Below are positions 44,970-54,033 of a DNA stretch of 64,000 nucleotides, one piece after another. The notes below the pieces were generated by a model. That model searched no databases and was not told the DNA's origin. It was given only the letters and a program-made list of their open reading frames with translations. Each line of letters opens with the position of its first letter. The first letter of the stretch is position 1. The stretch comes from Pseudomonas sp. SL4(2022) (lineage in GTDB: Bacteria; Pseudomonadota; Gammaproteobacteria; Pseudomonadales; Pseudomonadaceae): contig NZ_CP113060.1 of NCBI RefSeq assembly GCF_026625725.1, positions 3,540,001-3,604,000 of the forward strand. Reading direction: 5' to 3'. The translations under genes and the position numbers were made by a program.

Positions 44970-45333
44970 GGTGGTGAGTCCTTGTAGGCAGGTTATGGGT
45001 AAGCGCTGTGCTACTACAGCGTGCCATCTGCAGGCTACCAGAGCATGACGATTTGGCGTGGGCCAAGCGCTATTTATGGAAAAACCAGCACATCGGCCAG
45101 GTTTTCCGGTATAGTGCGCGCCGGTCAATTTTTGGCCACGTTCAGGTAGTGCAAATCGCCCGAAGCTTGACTTCGGCAGCCAGTCCGCCCAGCGCGGGCT
45201 ATCCTTGACGATTCATTTATCACCATGTTTTCGCAAATCCCCGCCGACAGAGCTGCCAGGGTGACTTTCGGGTCTTACACGGCATGCGCAGCTTTGGAAC
45301 ATGGGTCTTTGCGGATGCACTAGAGGCAGACCC
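44970..45333 (+). other. Intergenic leader before deaD
   Basis: No gene is seen here. A -10-like TATAGT at 45110-45115 is followed by a GC-rich discriminator (GCGCGCC) but lacks a good -35. The hairpin CCGAAG/CTTCGG stands at 45160-45176. The stretch ends with a 9-bp inverted repeat around the deaD start codon, described separately. If the -10 is used, the leader would exceed 200 bases, as in other cold-shock helicase genes. Confidence 0.5.
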
Positions 45334-45336
45334 ATG
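45300..45336 (+). promoter_or_regulatory. Hairpin enclosing the deaD start codon
   Basis: CATGGGTCT (45300-45308) and AGACCCATG (45328-45336) form a perfect 9-bp inverted repeat whose right arm contains the deaD ATG. The AGAGG Shine-Dalgarno (45322-45326) lies in the 19-base loop. In the folded message the start codon would be paired, so translation could depend on temperature or on the helicase itself. Confidence 0.6.
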
Positions 45337-47022
45337 ACCCAGGAAACCGGCGGCTTCGCCGCACTCGGACTCAATTCCAATATTCTCGCTGCACTGACCG
45401 CTGTTGGTTACGAAGAGCCGTCGCCAATTCAGGCACAAGCCATTCCCGTGATTCTGTCCGGCCAGGACATGATCGGCCAGGCCCAGACCGGCACCGGTAA
45501 AACCGCGGCATTCGCCCTGCCGATTCTGTCGAAAATCGACCCGGCCAAGCGTGAGCCGCAGGCGCTGATCCTCGCGCCAACCCGTGAGCTGGCCCTGCAA
45601 GTGGCCACCGCGTTTGAAACCTATTCCAAGCAGATGCCCGGTCTGAACGTCGTTGCCGTGTATGGCGGCGCGCCGATGGGCCCGCAGCTCAAAGCCATTC
45701 GTCAGGGTGCGCAAGTGATTGTCGCCACGCCGGGTCGTCTGGTTGACCACCTGCGTCGCGATGAGAAAGTGCTGTCGACCATTCAGTACCTGGTACTCGA
45801 TGAAGCCGACGAAATGCTCAAGCTGGGCTTTATGGATGACCTCGAAGTGATCTTCGAAGCCATGCCGGCCAGCCGTCAGAGCGTGCTGTTCTCCGCGACC
45901 CTGCCGCACTCGATCCGCGCCATCGCAGAAAAGCACCTGCGTGAGCCGCAGCACATCAAGATCGCCTCCAAGACCCAGACCGTAACGGCGATTGAGCAGG
46001 CGCACCTGATGGTTCACGCCGACCAGAAGCACGCCGCCGTCCTGCGTCTGCTGGAAGTCGAAGAGTTCGATGCCTTGATCGGTTTCGTACGCACCAAACA
46101 AGCCACCCTGGATCTGGCCGCCGCGTTGGAAGCCAAAGGCTACAAGGCTGCTGCCCTGAACGGTGACATTGCGCAGAACCAGCGTGAGCGCGTGATCGAC
46201 TCGCTGAAAGATGGCCGTCTGGACATCGTCATCGCCACCGACGTCGCTGCCCGTGGTCTTGACGTGCCGCGTATCACCCACGTGATGAACGTGGACATGC
46301 CGTATGACCCGGAATCCTACGTGCACCGTATCGGTCGTACCGGCCGTGCGGGCCGTACCGGTCGTGCGCTGCTGCTGGTCACCCCGCGTGAGCGCCGCAT
46401 GCTGCAAGTGATCGAGCGTGTGACCGGGCAGAAAGTGGGTGAAGTGAAGCTGCCGAACGCTCAGCAAGTGCTGGACGCGCGCATCAAGAAACTGACCAAC
46501 AGCCTGGCACCGCTGGTGGCCGATGCTGAAGCCAGCCACGGTGACCTGCTGGATCGCCTGACCGCTGACATCGGCTGCAGCCCGCGTGCCTTGGCCGCCG
46601 CGCTGTTGCGCAAAGCCACCAATGGTCAGGCCCTGACCTTGGCGGAAGTGGAGCGCGATCAGCCGCTGGTGCCGGGTAGCGGCAGCAGCGCGCCGCGTGA
46701 ACGTAGCGAGCGCAGTGACCGTGGCGATCGTCCTGAGCGTGACGGCAGCCGCGAGCGTCGTGCGCCGGTACCGCTGGCCGAAGGCCGTGCGCGTTGCCGC
46801 ACCGCATTGGGCGCGCGCGATGGTATCGCTGCGAAGAACCTACTCGGCGCCATCCTCAATGAAGGTGGTCTGGCTCGTGAGGACATCGGCCGTATTCAGG
46901 TACGCGAGAGCTTCAGCCTGGTCGAGCTACCGGAAGAGGGTCTTGAGCGTCTGCTGGGTAAGCTGAAGGATACCCGCGTAGGTGGTAAGCCGCTGAAGCT
47001 GCGTCGTTACCGCGAAGATTGA
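45334..47022 (+). CDS. deaD: DEAD-box RNA helicase DeaD/CsdA
   Basis: A 562-residue helicase used in ribosome assembly and cold growth. The Q motif (SPIQAQAIP), Walker A AQTGTGKT (50-57), DEAD in VLDEADEML, SATLPH and HRIGRTGRAGRTG are all present. The C-terminal part has the CsdA dimer and RNA-binding domain followed by a DbpA-like RRM (residues about 480-560) separated by an Arg/Ser/Asp-rich linker (APRERSERSDRGDRPERDG). A strong bidirectional terminator follows. Confidence 0.95.
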   Translation: MTQETGGFAALGLNSNILAALTAVGYEEPSPIQAQAIPVILSGQDMIGQAQTGTGKTAAFALPILSKIDPAKREPQALILAPTRELALQVATAFETYSKQMPGLNVVAVYGGAPMGPQLKAIRQGAQVIVATPGRLVDHLRRDEKVLSTIQYLVLDEADEMLKLGFMDDLEVIFEAMPASRQSVLFSATLPHSIRAIAEKHLREPQHIKIASKTQTVTAIEQAHLMVHADQKHAAVLRLLEVEEFDALIGFVRTKQATLDLAAALEAKGYKAAALNGDIAQNQRERVIDSLKDGRLDIVIATDVAARGLDVPRITHVMNVDMPYDPESYVHRIGRTGRAGRTGRALLLVTPRERRMLQVIERVTGQKVGEVKLPNAQQVLDARIKKLTNSLAPLVADAEASHGDLLDRLTADIGCSPRALAAALLRKATNGQALTLAEVERDQPLVPGSGSSAPRERSERSDRGDRPERDGSRERRAPVPLAEGRARCRTALGARDGIAAKNLLGAILNEGGLAREDIGRIQVRESFSLVELPEEGLERLLGKLKDTRVGGKPLKLRRYRED

Positions 47023-47034
47023 TTCTTCGTTGAA

Positions 47035-47067
47035 TAAAAAAGCCCCGCTTAATGCGGGGCTTTTTTA
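47035..47067. terminator. Bidirectional terminator after deaD
   Basis: AGCCCCGC (47041-47048) and GCGGGGCT (47054-47061) form a strong stem flanked by A on the left and T on the right, so it can end transcripts from both sides. It ends deaD and may also block read-through from the convergent dioxygenase gene. Confidence 0.92.
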
Positions 47068-47153
47068 TTCGTTGAGTTTTTGCTGTCGCGATGAGTTCAG
47101 TTTTTTGCGGTATGCGAGCTGGGTAGGGGCGGATTGGTTCGCTCAAGGGTGAC

Positions 47154-47924
47154 TCAGCTGAAGCTGTAGATGTCCATTCCCAGTGCTCCCAAGGTAAAGC
47201 CGCTGTGCTCGACCTTGAATTGCCCGCCTGCACCTGCGGCAAAGAAAAGCGGTAGCAGGTGTTCGTCGCTGGGATGACTGCGTGTGGCGTAGGGGGCCTG
47301 CCGGCGATAGTCGTCGAGGGCTGCGTTGTCCTGTGCGGCCAGTTTCTCCACCACCCAGTCGCGAAAGGCCTTGGCCCAGGGGGCGGCCTGTTCCGGGCCG
47401 GCTTGCCGGTCCAGCTCACCGAGGTTGTGGGTGATGCTGCCGGAGCCGATCAGCAGCACGCCGTCCTCGCGCAACCCCGCCAGTGCCTGACCGACCCTGC
47501 GCTGCAAGTCTGGGCCTTGTCGGCTGGGCAGCGAAAGCTGCAGCACCGGAATATCGGCCTGCGGGTACATTAATGTCAGGGGTACCCAGGCGCCGTGGTC
47601 CAACGGGCGTTCGGCATCAAGCTGGGTGGGCAGGCCGGCTTGCGTCAGTCGCTCGGCAATCTCGGCCGCCAGTTGCGGGGCACCCGGCACGGGGTATTGC
47701 ACCCGGTAGAGCTCGGCCGGAAAGCCGCGGAAGTCATGCCAGGTTTCGGGTTTTACCGCGCCGCCTACCCGCAAGTCCTGACTTTCCCAGTGCGCAGAAA
47801 CCACCAGGATGGCTCGCGGGCGCTGCAGTTGCTGAGCCAGGTGGGCGAGGGCGGGGCCACTGGCACCGGGTTGCAGTGCCAGCATGGGTGAGCCGTGGGA
47901 GATAAACAGGCTGGGTAGGGGCAT
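47154..47924 (-). CDS. Extradiol ring-opening dioxygenase, YgiD/DODA type
   Basis: A 256-residue LigB-fold protein with metal-ligand His residues in FISHGSPMLAL, SAHWES, LDHGAWVPL and SGSITHNLG. The family includes 4,5-DOPA dioxygenase, but the physiological substrate in Pseudomonas is not known. AGGAG is 6 bases before ATG 47924, which settles the start against an earlier TTG. It is convergent with deaD. Confidence 0.85.
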   Translation of the reverse strand: MPLPSLFISHGSPMLALQPGASGPALAHLAQQLQRPRAILVVSAHWESQDLRVGGAVKPETWHDFRGFPAELYRVQYPVPGAPQLAAEIAERLTQAGLPTQLDAERPLDHGAWVPLTLMYPQADIPVLQLSLPSRQGPDLQRRVGQALAGLREDGVLLIGSGSITHNLGELDRQAGPEQAAPWAKAFRDWVVEKLAAQDNAALDDYRRQAPYATRSHPSDEHLLPLFFAAGAGGQFKVEHSGFTLGALGMDIYSFS

Positions 47925-48095
47925 GACGGACTCCTGAGCGATTGCCCGCAATTTTTAATCAGGTAAGTTGCATATAAAAGCGGAAATATCAGGGGTTATT
48001 TATCGTCTTTGTAGATGTATTCTCGCGGGACAAAGTCCTTGGCCTTGCAGCCGCTTTGCGGCAGGATCAGCGGCTCAGTTTCTACAGGAGGCGGT

Positions 48096-48758
48096 ATGCA
48101 CGCAGAGTTCTGGCAGGCGCGATGGGCGCGCAGTGAAATTGGTTTTCATCTGCCCGAGGTCAATCCTTACCTGCAGCGTTACTGGCCAGCGTTGGGGGTA
48201 CCCGAAGGCGCACGGGTGCTGGTGCCGTTATGTGGCAAGAGCCTGGATCTGGCCTGGTTGGCAGGTCAGGGTCATCAGGTGGTGGGGGTGGAGCTGGCGC
48301 AGCGTGCGGTCGAGGATTTTTTCACGGAGCATGGGCTGCAACCGTTGGTCAGTGATGTTGGCGTATTCAGGCATTACCAGGCGGGCAATCTGGAGATCTA
48401 TTGCGGGGACTTCTTTGCCCTCAGCGCGCAGCAGCTGGCTGGTTGCGCCGCACTATATGACCGCGCCGCGCTGATCGCCTTGCCTGCCGAGATGCGCGCC
48501 CGTTATGTGGCGCACCTGGCGCAGGTTTTGCCGAGCGGTTGCCAGGGGCTGCTGGTGACCCTGGATTATGATCAGGAGAAGATGCCAGGACCGCCCTTCG
48601 CCGTGGGTGATGCCGAGGTGCAGCAGTTGTTGGCAGAGCGCTGGCAGTTGCACGTGCTGGAGTGCATCGATGTACTGGGTGAGAACTGGAAGTTCCTCAA
48701 GCACGGTCTTGAGCGTTTGGATGAGCGGGTCTATCGCGTGTGTAAGACTGAAACCTGA
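48096..48758 (+). CDS. tpm: Thiopurine S-methyltransferase
   Basis: A 220-residue SAM-dependent methyltransferase of the TPMT family: [26 protein letters not shown] start, [26 protein letters not shown] and GDFFAL. In pseudomonads TPMTs methylate selenium and tellurium compounds, so a role in metalloid tolerance is plausible. CAGGAGG lies 5 bases upstream of the ATG. An intrinsic terminator follows and is shared with htpX. Confidence 0.93.
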   Translation: MHAEFWQARWARSEIGFHLPEVNPYLQRYWPALGVPEGARVLVPLCGKSLDLAWLAGQGHQVVGVELAQRAVEDFFTEHGLQPLVSDVGVFRHYQAGNLEIYCGDFFALSAQQLAGCAALYDRAALIALPAEMRARYVAHLAQVLPSGCQGLLVTLDYDQEKMPGPPFAVGDAEVQQLLAERWQLHVLECIDVLGENWKFLKHGLERLDERVYRVCKTET

Positions 48759-48762
48759 AAAG

Positions 48763-48788
48763 AAAAAGGCGGCCTGTGGCCGCCTTTT
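48763..48788. terminator. Bidirectional terminator between tpm and htpX
   Basis: The stem AAAGGCGGCC / GGCCGCCTTT with a 3-base loop is flanked by A and T runs, directly after tpm and directly before the htpX stop (read leftward). Confidence 0.9.
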
Positions 48789-48803
48789 GCGTTGCTGCAG
48801 TAC

Positions 48804-49679
48804 TTAGCCACGCTGGCGCAGGGCTTCGATACGTACTTCCAGTGGCGGGTGGGTCATCAGCAGGCCAGCCAGGCCATTCTTCAGACCACCGTTAATGCCG
48901 AAAGCAGTCAGGCTGCTGGGCATGGTGACCGGTACTTCCTGCTCGGCGCGCAAGCGTTGCAGGGCGGCGATCATTGCGCCAGTGCCAGCCAGGCGGGCGC
49001 CGGCTTCATCGGCCTTGAATTCGCGCTTACGCGAAAACCACATGACGATGATGCTGGCCAGGATGCCCAAAACAAGCTCGGCGAAGATGGTCGCGATGAT
49101 GTAGCCGATACCGTGGCCTTCGCCCTCGTTCTTCAGAATCACGCGGTCAACGAAGTTGCCGAAGATCCGTGCGAAGAACATCACGAAGGTGTTCACCACG
49201 CCCTGGATCAGCGCCAGGGTGACCATGTCGCCATTGGCTACGTGGCCGATTTCGTGAGCCAGTACGGCACGCACTTCATCAGGCGAGAAACGTTCCAGCA
49301 GGCCCTGGCTGACGGCGACCAGAGCGTCGTTCTTGTTCCAGCCAGTGGCGAAGGCGTTGGACTCGTAGGCCGGGAAGATGCCCACTTCTGGCATCTTGAT
49401 CCCGGCTTCACGGGACAGCTCTTCGACTGTCTGCAGCAGCCATTGTTCGTGGCGGGTGCGCGGTTGGGTGATGATTTCGGTTTTGGTGCTCATCTTCGCC
49501 ATCCACTTGGAGAGGAACAGCGAAATCAGCGAACCGGCAAAACCGAACACGGCGCAGAAAACCAGCAGGCTGCCATAGTTCTGGCCGGTAAAGCGGTCAA
49601 CCCCGAGCAGTTTCAGGGTGATGCTGGCGATGATCAACACCGCAATGTTGGTGGCCAGGAACAGCATAATGCGCATCAT
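48804..49679 (-). CDS. htpX: HtpX, inner-membrane zinc metalloprotease
   Basis: A 291-residue M48 protease that degrades misfolded membrane proteins during envelope stress. The zinc motif HEIGH appears in [17 protein letters not shown], with the third ligand (Glu) in [13 protein letters not shown]. Two N-terminal and two central transmembrane segments fit the known topology. It is nearly identical to the P. aeruginosa protein, including the MMRI start. Confidence 0.96.
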   Translation of the reverse strand: MMRIMLFLATNIAVLIIASITLKLLGVDRFTGQNYGSLLVFCAVFGFAGSLISLFLSKWMAKMSTKTEIITQPRTRHEQWLLQTVEELSREAGIKMPEVGIFPAYESNAFATGWNKNDALVAVSQGLLERFSPDEVRAVLAHEIGHVANGDMVTLALIQGVVNTFVMFFARIFGNFVDRVILKNEGEGHGIGYIIATIFAELVLGILASIIVMWFSRKREFKADEAGARLAGTGAMIAALQRLRAEQEVPVTMPSSLTAFGINGGLKNGLAGLLMTHPPLEVRIEALRQRG

Positions 49680-49824
49680 GGTGTATTGAGACTCCTCACG
49701 GGGAACGATCTGTCAGGCCGCTGAAAACCTTGTTTTGGCTGTTTCACCTAGTTTTCAACGGCCATTGACGGTTATGACGGCTATATAAGGGCGCGCGCCC
49801 AGGCACTTCAACCTGGCGACTATT

Positions 49825-50277
49825 TCAAACTATGTCGTTTGCGCTGTTCAGGTTGGATTCGAATAGCAGGCGGGTGAGGCGAGCGACGCGTTCGCCATGA
49901 CGTTGGCCCAGCGCTTCGCGCAGTTGAAAGGCCAGGGTGGCATGCACGCGGCGCACGCTGGGTGGTAATGCTTCGCCCTCGCGCAGGGCGTGAGGTACGC
50001 CGCGAGTCAGGCGCAGGAAACCTTTTTCGCTGAGTACGGCTTGATCAAGGGCGTCGTAACCGATGGTGGAGTCAAAGCGGATATAGCCTTCCTCGGCCAG
50101 CCACAGCAGGGCGCCCAGGCAGCTTTGATGACGTGGTGTGGGCAGGCCGAACTCGTCCGGCTCTTCACGGCCGATCAGGTCTTCAACATACAGCGCGACT
50201 TTGCTGGGAAATGCCTGATACAGCGCCAGCAGGCCAGCAGCGGCATCTTTGTAGAAGTCGTCGATCTGCAGGTCCAT
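49825..50277 (-). CDS. Conserved hypothetical protein of Pseudomonas
   Basis: A 150-residue soluble protein (DLQIDDFYKDAAAGLLALYQAFP... LLWLAEEGYIRFDSTIG... VLSEKGFLRLTRGV). The helical layout around EEGYIRFDS and LSEKGFLRL is reminiscent of a winged helix, but I recognise no named family. It overlaps the preceding SDR by one base (TGATG), so they are co-translated. Confidence 0.75.
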   Translation of the reverse strand: MDLQIDDFYKDAAAGLLALYQAFPSKVALYVEDLIGREEPDEFGLPTPRHQSCLGALLWLAEEGYIRFDSTIGYDALDQAVLSEKGFLRLTRGVPHALREGEALPPSVRRVHATLAFQLREALGQRHGERVARLTRLLFESNLNSANDIV

Positions 50278-51020
50278 CAGAATTTGCCAATCATTGAGGT
50301 GGGAAGGTAGGGCAGCACACGGCCTAGTAGCGCCCAGGGCCAGCCAGGCACGTAGGCGCTGACACGGCGTTTGTCGATGTGCTTGGCGATCAGCGCTGCG
50401 CCGCGTTCCACGCCAATCAGGAATGGCCGACTGGCCATATCGCTGTTCAGTGGCGTGTCGATAAAGCCCGGCAGCAGCAGCGTGGTATCGATGTTCTTGC
50501 CCAACAGTTCGGCGCGGGTGGCTTCCATGTAGCTGATCAGGCCGGCCTTGCTTGCCGAGTAGGCCGCCGTATGCGGCAGGCCGCGTTTGCCGGCGACCGA
50601 GGCGACGGCAACCAGATGGCCGTGACCTTGCTGGCGAAACAGCGCGCAGGCGGCATCCAGGCAGGCAATGGCGCCGATCAGGTTGGTTTCCACGGTCAGT
50701 CGAGCGCGCTTGAAGTGGCCACCGCCGGCTTTTCCAGTTAGGGCGATGCCGGCGTTGGCAATAATCCCGTCCAGTCCGCCGAGTGCATTGGCCGCCAAGC
50801 CTACGGCATCCTGGCAGGCGTCGTAGTCGGTTACATCCAGTGGCAATACAACTACCTTGCGGGCAAAACGCGCCTGCAGTTCGGCGGCCAGCAGGTGCAG
50901 GCTTTCTTCGCGGCGTGCGGCCAAGGCCAAGTCATAGCCTCGGCTGGCCAGCTCGCGGGCCAGGGCGGCACCGATGCCAGAACTGGCTCCGGTCAGCAGG
51001 TAGCGTTTGCCCTGGCGCAT
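50277..51020 (-). CDS. Short-chain dehydrogenase/reductase, YbbO-like
   Basis: A 247-residue SDR with TGASSGIG at 11-18, ANAGIAL and the catalytic YSASK preceded by ASVAGKRGL. The C-terminal part has hydrophobic stretches (YVPGWPWALLGRVLPYLP) suggesting membrane association. The neighbours (hypothetical protein, alaA) give no clear pathway. It starts 12 bases after alaA ends and overlaps the hypothetical gene. Confidence 0.85.
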   Translation of the reverse strand: MRQGKRYLLTGASSGIGAALARELASRGYDLALAARREESLHLLAAELQARFARKVVVLPLDVTDYDACQDAVGLAANALGGLDGIIANAGIALTGKAGGGHFKRARLTVETNLIGAIACLDAACALFRQQGHGHLVAVASVAGKRGLPHTAAYSASKAGLISYMEATRAELLGKNIDTTLLLPGFIDTPLNSDMASRPFLIGVERGAALIAKHIDKRRVSAYVPGWPWALLGRVLPYLPTSMIGKF

Positions 51021-51032
51021 GGCGATCTCCGC

Positions 51033-52244
51033 TTACTGTTGGTAGGTCTTGAGGAAACTGCCGATGCGGCCGATGGCCATTTCCAGTTCATCCACACGCG
51101 GCAGGGTGACTACGCGGAAGTGATCCGGCCACGGCCAGTTGAAGGCGGTGCCTTGGACGATCAGCAGTTTTTCCGAGAGCAGCAGATCCAGCACAAATTT
51201 CTCGTCGTTGTGGATCGGACAGACTTTCGGGTCAATCTTCGGGAAGGCATACAGCGCGCCCATCGGCTTGACGCAGCTCACGCCGGGGATGTTATTGAGC
51301 AACTCCCAGGTGCGGTTGCGCTGCTCCAGCAGGCGGCCATTGGGCAATACCAGGTCATTGATGCTCTGGTAGCCGCCCAAGGCGGTCTGGATGGCATGCT
51401 GGCTCGGTACGTTGGCGCACAGGCGCATGTTGGCGAGGATATCCAGGCCTTCGATGTAGCTTTGTGCGCGGTGTTTCGGCCCGGAAATCGCGACCCAGCC
51501 AGAGCGGAAGCCGGCCACCCGGTAGGATTTCGACAGGCCGTTGAAGGTCAGGCACAGCACGTCCGGGGCCAGAGACGCGGTGGAGATGTGCTGGGCTTCG
51601 TCGTAGAGGATCTTGTCGTAGATTTCGTCGGAGAACAGCACCAGATTGTGCTGGCGCGCCAGTTCGACGATGTCCATCAACACTTCTTTGGAATACACCG
51701 CGCCGGTGGGGTTGTTCGGGTTGATCAGCACCAGGGCCTTGGTGTTCGGGGTGATCTTGGCCTTCATGTCGGCGATATCGGGGAACCAGCCCGCCTGCTC
51801 GTCGCACAGGTAGTGCACTGGCTTGCCGCCAGCCAAGGCCACGGCAGCAGTCCACAGTGGGTAATCCGGTGCCGGGATCAGCACTTCGTCGCCGTTATTG
51901 AGCAGCGCCTGCATGGCCATCACGATCAGCTCGGACACGCCGTTGCCCAGGTAAATGTCCTCGATGCCAACACCTTCTACCTGCTTTTGCTGGTAGTACT
52001 GCATCACCGCCTTGCGTGCGCTGAACAGACCTTTGGAGTCGCTGTAGCCCTGAGCGGTGGGCAGGTTGCGGATCACATCCTGAAGAATTTCTTCAGGCGC
52101 TTCAAAACCGAACGGTGCCGGGTTGCCGATGTTCAGCTTGAGGATGCGGTGACCTTCCTCTTCCAGGCGCTTGGCGTGCTTGAGCACGGGCCCGCGGATG
52201 TCGTAGCAGACGTTGGCGAGCTTGTTCGATTTGCTGAACTGCAT
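51033..52244 (-). CDS. alaA: Alanine-synthesising aminotransferase AlaA
   Basis: A 403-residue PLP class I aminotransferase of the AlaA branch: LNIGNPAPFGFEAPE, VINPNNPTGAVYSKEV-like (LVLINPNNPTGAVY), and the PLP lysine in LTFNGLSKSYRVAGFRSGW. It makes alanine from pyruvate and glutamate. It matches the P. aeruginosa gene next to msrB, divergent with it. The Lys and the downstream Arg (GFRSGW) are intact. Confidence 0.88.
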   Translation of the reverse strand: MQFSKSNKLANVCYDIRGPVLKHAKRLEEEGHRILKLNIGNPAPFGFEAPEEILQDVIRNLPTAQGYSDSKGLFSARKAVMQYYQQKQVEGVGIEDIYLGNGVSELIVMAMQALLNNGDEVLIPAPDYPLWTAAVALAGGKPVHYLCDEQAGWFPDIADMKAKITPNTKALVLINPNNPTGAVYSKEVLMDIVELARQHNLVLFSDEIYDKILYDEAQHISTASLAPDVLCLTFNGLSKSYRVAGFRSGWVAISGPKHRAQSYIEGLDILANMRLCANVPSQHAIQTALGGYQSINDLVLPNGRLLEQRNRTWELLNNIPGVSCVKPMGALYAFPKIDPKVCPIHNDEKFVLDLLLSEKLLIVQGTAFNWPWPDHFRVVTLPRVDELEMAIGRIGSFLKTYQQ

Positions 52245-52569
52245 GTAAGTGATCCCGAATGGAGAAACGTCGCTGAATTACCCTGTAAGCAGTCGCGATA
52301 TGACGCGCCTTGGCAGGTTGTAACGCCGGTGACAGACTGGGGTCGAATGATACGTGCCAGCCCGACCTTGGCAAAGGTACTGGTTGGGCTTTTTTGTGCT
52401 CAGCCCATCCCGGTGCTTCACCCTTTGGGGCTTGTGCACAAAAGTTACGCACCGGCGTTTTTGTGGTGTGTCACCCATGCACGCTAACGTGCGCCGCCGC
52501 AGCTTCCATCGGAGCGCTGCCACGTGATGTTGACGATCGTTTTGGGCATTTTTATTGAGGATTGTGACC
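52245..52569. other. Divergent alaA-msrB intergenic region with orphan terminator-like hairpins
   Basis: This 325-base gap has no protein gene that I can support. On the plus strand it holds a terminator-like hairpin at 52359-52395 that ends no known gene, and a second inverted repeat CCGGTGC (52410-52416) / GCACCGG (52449-52455) followed by a T-rich run. The alaA and msrB promoters must lie here but no clear -35/-10 pair was found. Confidence 0.5.
52359..52395 (+). terminator. Orphan intrinsic terminator on the plus strand
   Basis: AGCCCGACC (52359-52367) pairs with GGTTGGGCT (52382-52390) (nine pairs, one G-U) and is followed by TTTTT. No protein gene lies upstream on this strand, so it may end a small RNA or act as an attenuator in the msrB leader. 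Confidence 0.65.
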
Positions 52570-52965
52570 ATGGATAAGCTGGAAAAACCCCTGGACGTCT
52601 GGCGCGAGGAGCTTTCTGAGGAACAGTTTCATGTATGTCGCCTGGGCGGTACCGAGCGTGCCTTCACCGGCCAATACCATGACAGCAAGGTGCCGGGTAT
52701 TTATCACTGTGCCTGCTGTCAGGCCGCGTTGTTTGACTCCGATGCCAAGTACGATTCCGGTAGCGGCTGGCCCAGCTATTTTCAGCCGGTCAGCAGTGAG
52801 GCCATCGCCAGTCTGGACGACTTCAGCCACGGCATGCACCGCATCGAAGTGAAGTGCGTCAAGTGTGATGCCCACCTGGGGCATGTGTTTCCCGATGGGC
52901 CGGCGCCAACAGGGCTGCGTTATTGCATCAACTCTGCTTCGCTCAAGCTGGTGCCGAAAGCTTAA
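52570..52965 (+). CDS. msrB: MsrB, methionine-R-sulfoxide reductase
   Basis: A 131-residue cytoplasmic enzyme that repairs methionine-R-sulfoxide in proteins. The catalytic Cys is Cys119 in [11 protein letters not shown], and zinc cysteines come in two pairs (HCACCQ and CVKCD). The fold signature [11 protein letters not shown] is present. GAGG stands 9 bases before ATG 52570. It heads a plus-strand oxidative-stress set with gpx and ospR. Confidence 0.95.
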   Translation: MDKLEKPLDVWREELSEEQFHVCRLGGTERAFTGQYHDSKVPGIYHCACCQAALFDSDAKYDSGSGWPSYFQPVSSEAIASLDDFSHGMHRIEVKCVKCDAHLGHVFPDGPAPTGLRYCINSASLKLVPKA

Positions 52966-53007
52966 GGCCATCGCATAGGCCTGCATTAGCGGGCCTTATT
53001 TTGGTTT

Positions 53008-53031
53008 AATTAAATTGCATGCAATTTAATT
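53008..53031. promoter_or_regulatory. Perfect 24-bp palindrome, OhrR/OspR-type operator before gpx
   Basis: The 24-bp AT-rich palindrome is centred on GCATGC and built from the arms AATTAAATTGCA and its complement. The right half contains CAATTTAATTG, an exact CAATT-N-AATTG box as bound by OhrR-family MarR proteins, and the left half a one-mismatch copy. The gpx-ospR operon starts 44 bases downstream, so autoregulation by OspR is expected. Confidence 0.75.
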
Positions 53032-53074
53032 GCTCGCTATCTTACGTCTACTCCCACTTTCCAGGATGGCCAGC

Positions 53075-53560
53075 ATGAGCAACGCACTCTTCGATATTCC
53101 GGTTACCACCATCAAGGGCGAGCAGAAAACCCTTGCCGACTTTGGTGGCAAGGCCGTGCTGGTGGTCAATACCGCCAGCAAGTGTGGATTTACGCCGCAG
53201 TACAAGGGGCTGGAAAACGTCTGGCAACAGTACAAGGACCAGGGGCTGGTGGTGCTGGGCTTCCCCTGCAATCAGTTCGGCAAGCAGGAACCGGGTGATG
53301 AGGGCGCGATCAGCGAGTTCTGTGAGCTGAACTTCGGCGTCAGCTTCCCGCTGTTCAAGAAGGTCGATGTGAATGGCAGCGATGCCCATCCGCTGTTCGT
53401 CAACTTGAAGAAAAGTGCGCCAGGACTGCTGGGCAGCCAGGGCATCAAGTGGAACTTCACCAAGTTCCTGGTCAGTGCCGATGGCAAGGTGATCAAGCGC
53501 TTCGCTCCGACCACTAAACCTGAAGACCTGACAGCCGAGATCGAAGCGCTGCTGAAATGA
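53075..53560 (+). CDS. Glutathione/thioredoxin peroxidase
   Basis: A 161-residue peroxidase of the GPx family, probably using thioredoxin. The peroxidatic Cys37 lies in NTASKCGFTPQY, another Cys65 in GFPCNQF, and a third in SEFCELNFG; the active-site Gln and Trp (in KWNFTKFLV) are there. Start ATG 53075 (MSNALFDIPV) gives family length; an upstream in-frame start would lie in the palindrome. The stop overlaps the ospR start by four bases. Confidence 0.93.
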   Translation: MSNALFDIPVTTIKGEQKTLADFGGKAVLVVNTASKCGFTPQYKGLENVWQQYKDQGLVVLGFPCNQFGKQEPGDEGAISEFCELNFGVSFPLFKKVDVNGSDAHPLFVNLKKSAPGLLGSQGIKWNFTKFLVSADGKVIKRFAPTTKPEDLTAEIEALLK

Positions 53561-54033
53561 CTCAGGCCAGTCTGTACGCGGATGATGAAGGGCTGCAGCT
53601 GGACAAGCAGCTGTGCTTCAAGCTGTACGCCGCTTCACGGGCAGTGATCCGTGCTTACAAGCCGATGCTTGATCATCTCGGCCTGACGTACCCGCAGTAC
53701 CTGGCCATGCTGGTGCTGTGGGAATGGCAGCAGCAACCGCCGGCACTGCCGACGGTCAAAGCGCTGGGTGAGCGACTGTTGCTGGATTCCGGCACGCTGA
53801 CGCCGCTGCTCAAGCGTCTGGAGTTGCAAGGGCTGTTGCAGCGCAAGCGGTCGCTCAGCGATGAGCGTGAGGTGCACCTGGCCCTGACGGACGCTGGCTG
53901 GGCTCTGCGTGAACAGGTACTGCCGTTGAAAAGCCAGTTGCTGTGTGAGCGGGGTGTCGACCTGGATGCCCTTGCGGCGTTGCGCAGCCAGGTTGGCGGG
54001 CTATTGGATCAGTTTATGACGCTTAACCACTGA
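53557..54033 (+). CDS. ospR: OspR/OhrR-type MarR-family peroxide sensor
   Basis: A 158-residue MarR regulator. Reactive Cys20 in [15 protein letters not shown] and a second Cys130 are spaced 110 residues, the spacing I recall for Cys24 and Cys134 of P. aeruginosa OspR. The winged helix contains [19 protein letters not shown]. It is coupled to gpx by a 4-base overlap, and the palindrome upstream of gpx is the likely operator. Its 3' end overlaps the convergent sagS gene by 25 bases. Confidence 0.88.
   Translation: MTQASLYADDEGLQLDKQLCFKLYAASRAVIRAYKPMLDHLGLTYPQYLAMLVLWEWQQQPPALPTVKALGERLLLDSGTLTPLLKRLELQGLLQRKRSLSDEREVHLALTDAGWALREQVLPLKSQLLCERGVDLDALAALRSQVGGLLDQFMTLNH

Noticed and set aside
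45220..46539. A 439-codon open frame antisense to deaD
   Set aside because: The sense helicase has all its motifs; this is a shadow frame.
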